DNA of 5,841 bases from an uncultured Actinomyces sp. (lineage in GTDB: Bacteria > Actinomycetota > Actinomycetes > Actinomycetales > Actinomycetaceae). This document shows positions 5,171 through 5,841 of the stretch, piece after piece. The stretch covers positions 1-5,841 of the forward strand of contig USPB01000127.1 in assembly GCA_900556405.1 (NCBI GenBank), given 5' to 3'. The notes below the pieces were generated by a model, which searched no databases, was not told the DNA's origin, and was given only the letters and a program-made list of their open reading frames with translations. Both the position numbers and the translations under genes were made by a program. Numbering within the stretch: position 1 is the stretch's first letter; every line of letters starts with the position of its first letter.

Positions 5171-5197
5171 ACGAGGCCGGGGTGGCCCCGGCCTCGT
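5171..5197 (-). terminator. Perfect 12-bp hairpin terminator after the sortase/small membrane protein unit
   Basis: ACGAGGCCGGGG (5171-5182) and CCCCGGCCTCGT (5186-5197) form a perfect 12-bp stem with a 3-nt loop. It starts 20 nt after the stop of the small minus-strand gene. No T-run follows, as is common in high-GC actinobacteria. It separates that unit from trpG. Confidence 0.8.
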
Positions 5198-5217
5198 CCC
5201 TTCCAGAAGCGTGCGGC

Positions 5218-5379
5218 TCAGGCGCCGCCGACGGAGGACTGTCCCAGTTCCAGGTAGGACTGGACCCAGGGGTAGACCCAGGTGAACAGGGCTGCGACTG
5301 CAGCGCCGATGAGGGCCAGGGATTCGATGACTTTGAACCAGGTGGGGCCGGGCAGGTGGCGGAAGATCCATGGGTACAT
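5218..5379 (-). CDS. Small single-helix membrane protein, 53 aa
   Basis: The sequence runs MYPWIFRHLPGPTWFKVIES, then a hydrophobic stretch from about residue 16 to 39 rich in Ala, Leu, Val and Trp, then a short polar tail ending SSVGGA. This gives one membrane helix with a basic segment (R7, H8, K16) before it, suggesting N-in/C-out topology. An AAGGA ribosome binding site (5386-5390) lies 6 nt before the ATG and overlaps the sortase stop. The 10-bp gap to the sortase indicates one operon and likely coupled translation. The LPGP motif before a helix resembles small conserved actinobacterial proteins found beside class E sortases, from memory of the neighbourhood. No biochemical role is known to me. 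It has no LPxTG-type sorting signal and no catalytic motif. Confidence 0.8.
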   Translation of the reverse strand: MYPWIFRHLPGPTWFKVIESLALIGAAVAALFTWVYPWVQSYLELGQSSVGGA

Positions 5380-5389
5380 GTGGGGTCCT

Positions 5390-5841
5390 TCAGTTCGTGG
5401 GTTCGTCGACGAGTTCGGCGGGCACGCCCGTGTCCTTGGGGGTCCAGGATTCGAACTTGAGGTGGACGATGTAGCGCTGCCAGTTGCCGTATTCGGGGTG
5501 GCAGGTGGTCATGGTCATCCAACGCTCGGTGGGGGTTTCGGACCAGGAGAGGTCGTCGATGACGGGGGCGACGACACGCATCTGCGTGGGGTCGGTGGCG
5601 TCGATGATCTCGGAGGAGACCATGGAGTAGACGAGGTAGTGGTCGTCGACTTCCACGACGACCTTGTCGCCCTGGGTGAGGCGGTCGATCCAGCGGAAGT
5701 TGTTGCCGTAGGTGCGGCGGTGGCCGGCGACGGAGAAGTTGCCGACGCCGCCGGGCTGGGTGGTCATGTCGTAGTGGCCGGCCCACCCCTGGTCGAGGAC
5801 GTAGGAGGTGGTGCCTTCGGCGAGGGGGATCTTCATCCAGT
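5390..5841 (-). CDS. Class E sortase, N-terminus beyond window edge
   Basis: A membrane-anchored cysteine transpeptidase that cleaves a sorting signal (LAXTG-type in characterised class E enzymes) and joins surface proteins to the peptidoglycan. About 149 residues are visible. Counting from the Met at 5836, the catalytic residues are His39 in AGHR, Cys112 in TMTTCHP (codon 5501-5503) and Arg121 in NWQRYIVH. The frame continues through that Met to the window edge (a Trp codon at 5837-5839), so the signal/membrane segment and start lie to the right. The TTCHP signature and the FSVAGHRRTYG context favour class E over class A-D. The C-terminal tail after the last beta strand (about residues 130-148) is acidic. 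The gene is followed closely by the 53-aa membrane protein. Class E sortase genes also lie close to pknB in Streptomyces. Confidence 0.93.
   Translation of the reverse strand, partial: WMKIPLAEGTTSYVLDQGWAGHYDMTTQPGGVGNFSVAGHRRTYGNNFRWIDRLTQGDKVVVEVDDHYLVYSMVSSEIIDATDPTQMRVVAPVIDDLSWSETPTERWMTMTTCHPEYGNWQRYIVHLKFESWTPKDTGVPAELVDEPTN

Noticed and set aside
4312..5177. Shared 12-mer ACGACACGAGGC at 4312-4323 and 5166-5177, both in terminator-like hairpins
   Set aside because: Twelve bases of simple GC-rich sequence with no similarity outside. Probably chance or convergent stem composition.
4389..5786. A single 465-residue protein including trpG on the minus strand
   Set aside because: The open frame simply lacks stops through the upstream genes. 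The family N-terminus and ribosome binding site put the start at 5027, and two other genes plus a terminator occupy the extension.

Overview
The window is high-GC actinobacterial chromosome. It carries the origin-proximal cell-wall and kinase neighbourhood found in many Actinobacteria: a PbpA-type transpeptidase followed by a PASTA kinase (PknB), facing a glutamine amidotransferase (TrpG/PabA) and a class E sortase. The short intergenic spacing, the single PASTA kinase and the sortase suggest an Actinomyces/Schaalia-like organism, but nothing in the sequence fixes the genus.

Layout. Positions 1-1018 (+) hold the C-terminal two thirds of pbpA. A 29-codon reading frame (1015-1104) bridges to pknB (1101-3113, +), which has a complete kinase domain, one membrane helix, four PASTA repeats and an Asn/Gly tail. 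A convergent gene-free gap follows (3114-4388, about 1.27 kb). On the minus strand come trpG/pabA (4389-5027), a 53-residue one-helix membrane protein (5218-5379) and the catalytic part of a class E sortase (5390 to the right edge).

The gap is the unusual part. It contains a 16-bp tandem repeat just after pknB, a strong terminator hairpin, a G-quadruplex motif, and two related arrays of a strictly 19-bp-spaced motif (core GGATAGGTT). In each array the motif runs in one orientation and then flips, giving 9 cores in the first and 4 in the second. Beyond them lie a long stem-loop, a perfect 26-bp palindrome, and a run of alternating purine/pyrimidine tracts about every 20 bp. I see no convincing gene in the gap.

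Function. PbpA cross-links peptidoglycan. PknB senses muropeptides or lipid II through its PASTA domains and phosphorylates growth and division proteins. The sortase attaches surface proteins. The amidotransferase supplies ammonia for anthranilate or aminodeoxychorismate synthesis. The function of the repeat arrays is unknown. They look like a multi-site protein-binding locus or a structured, duplicated repeat element.
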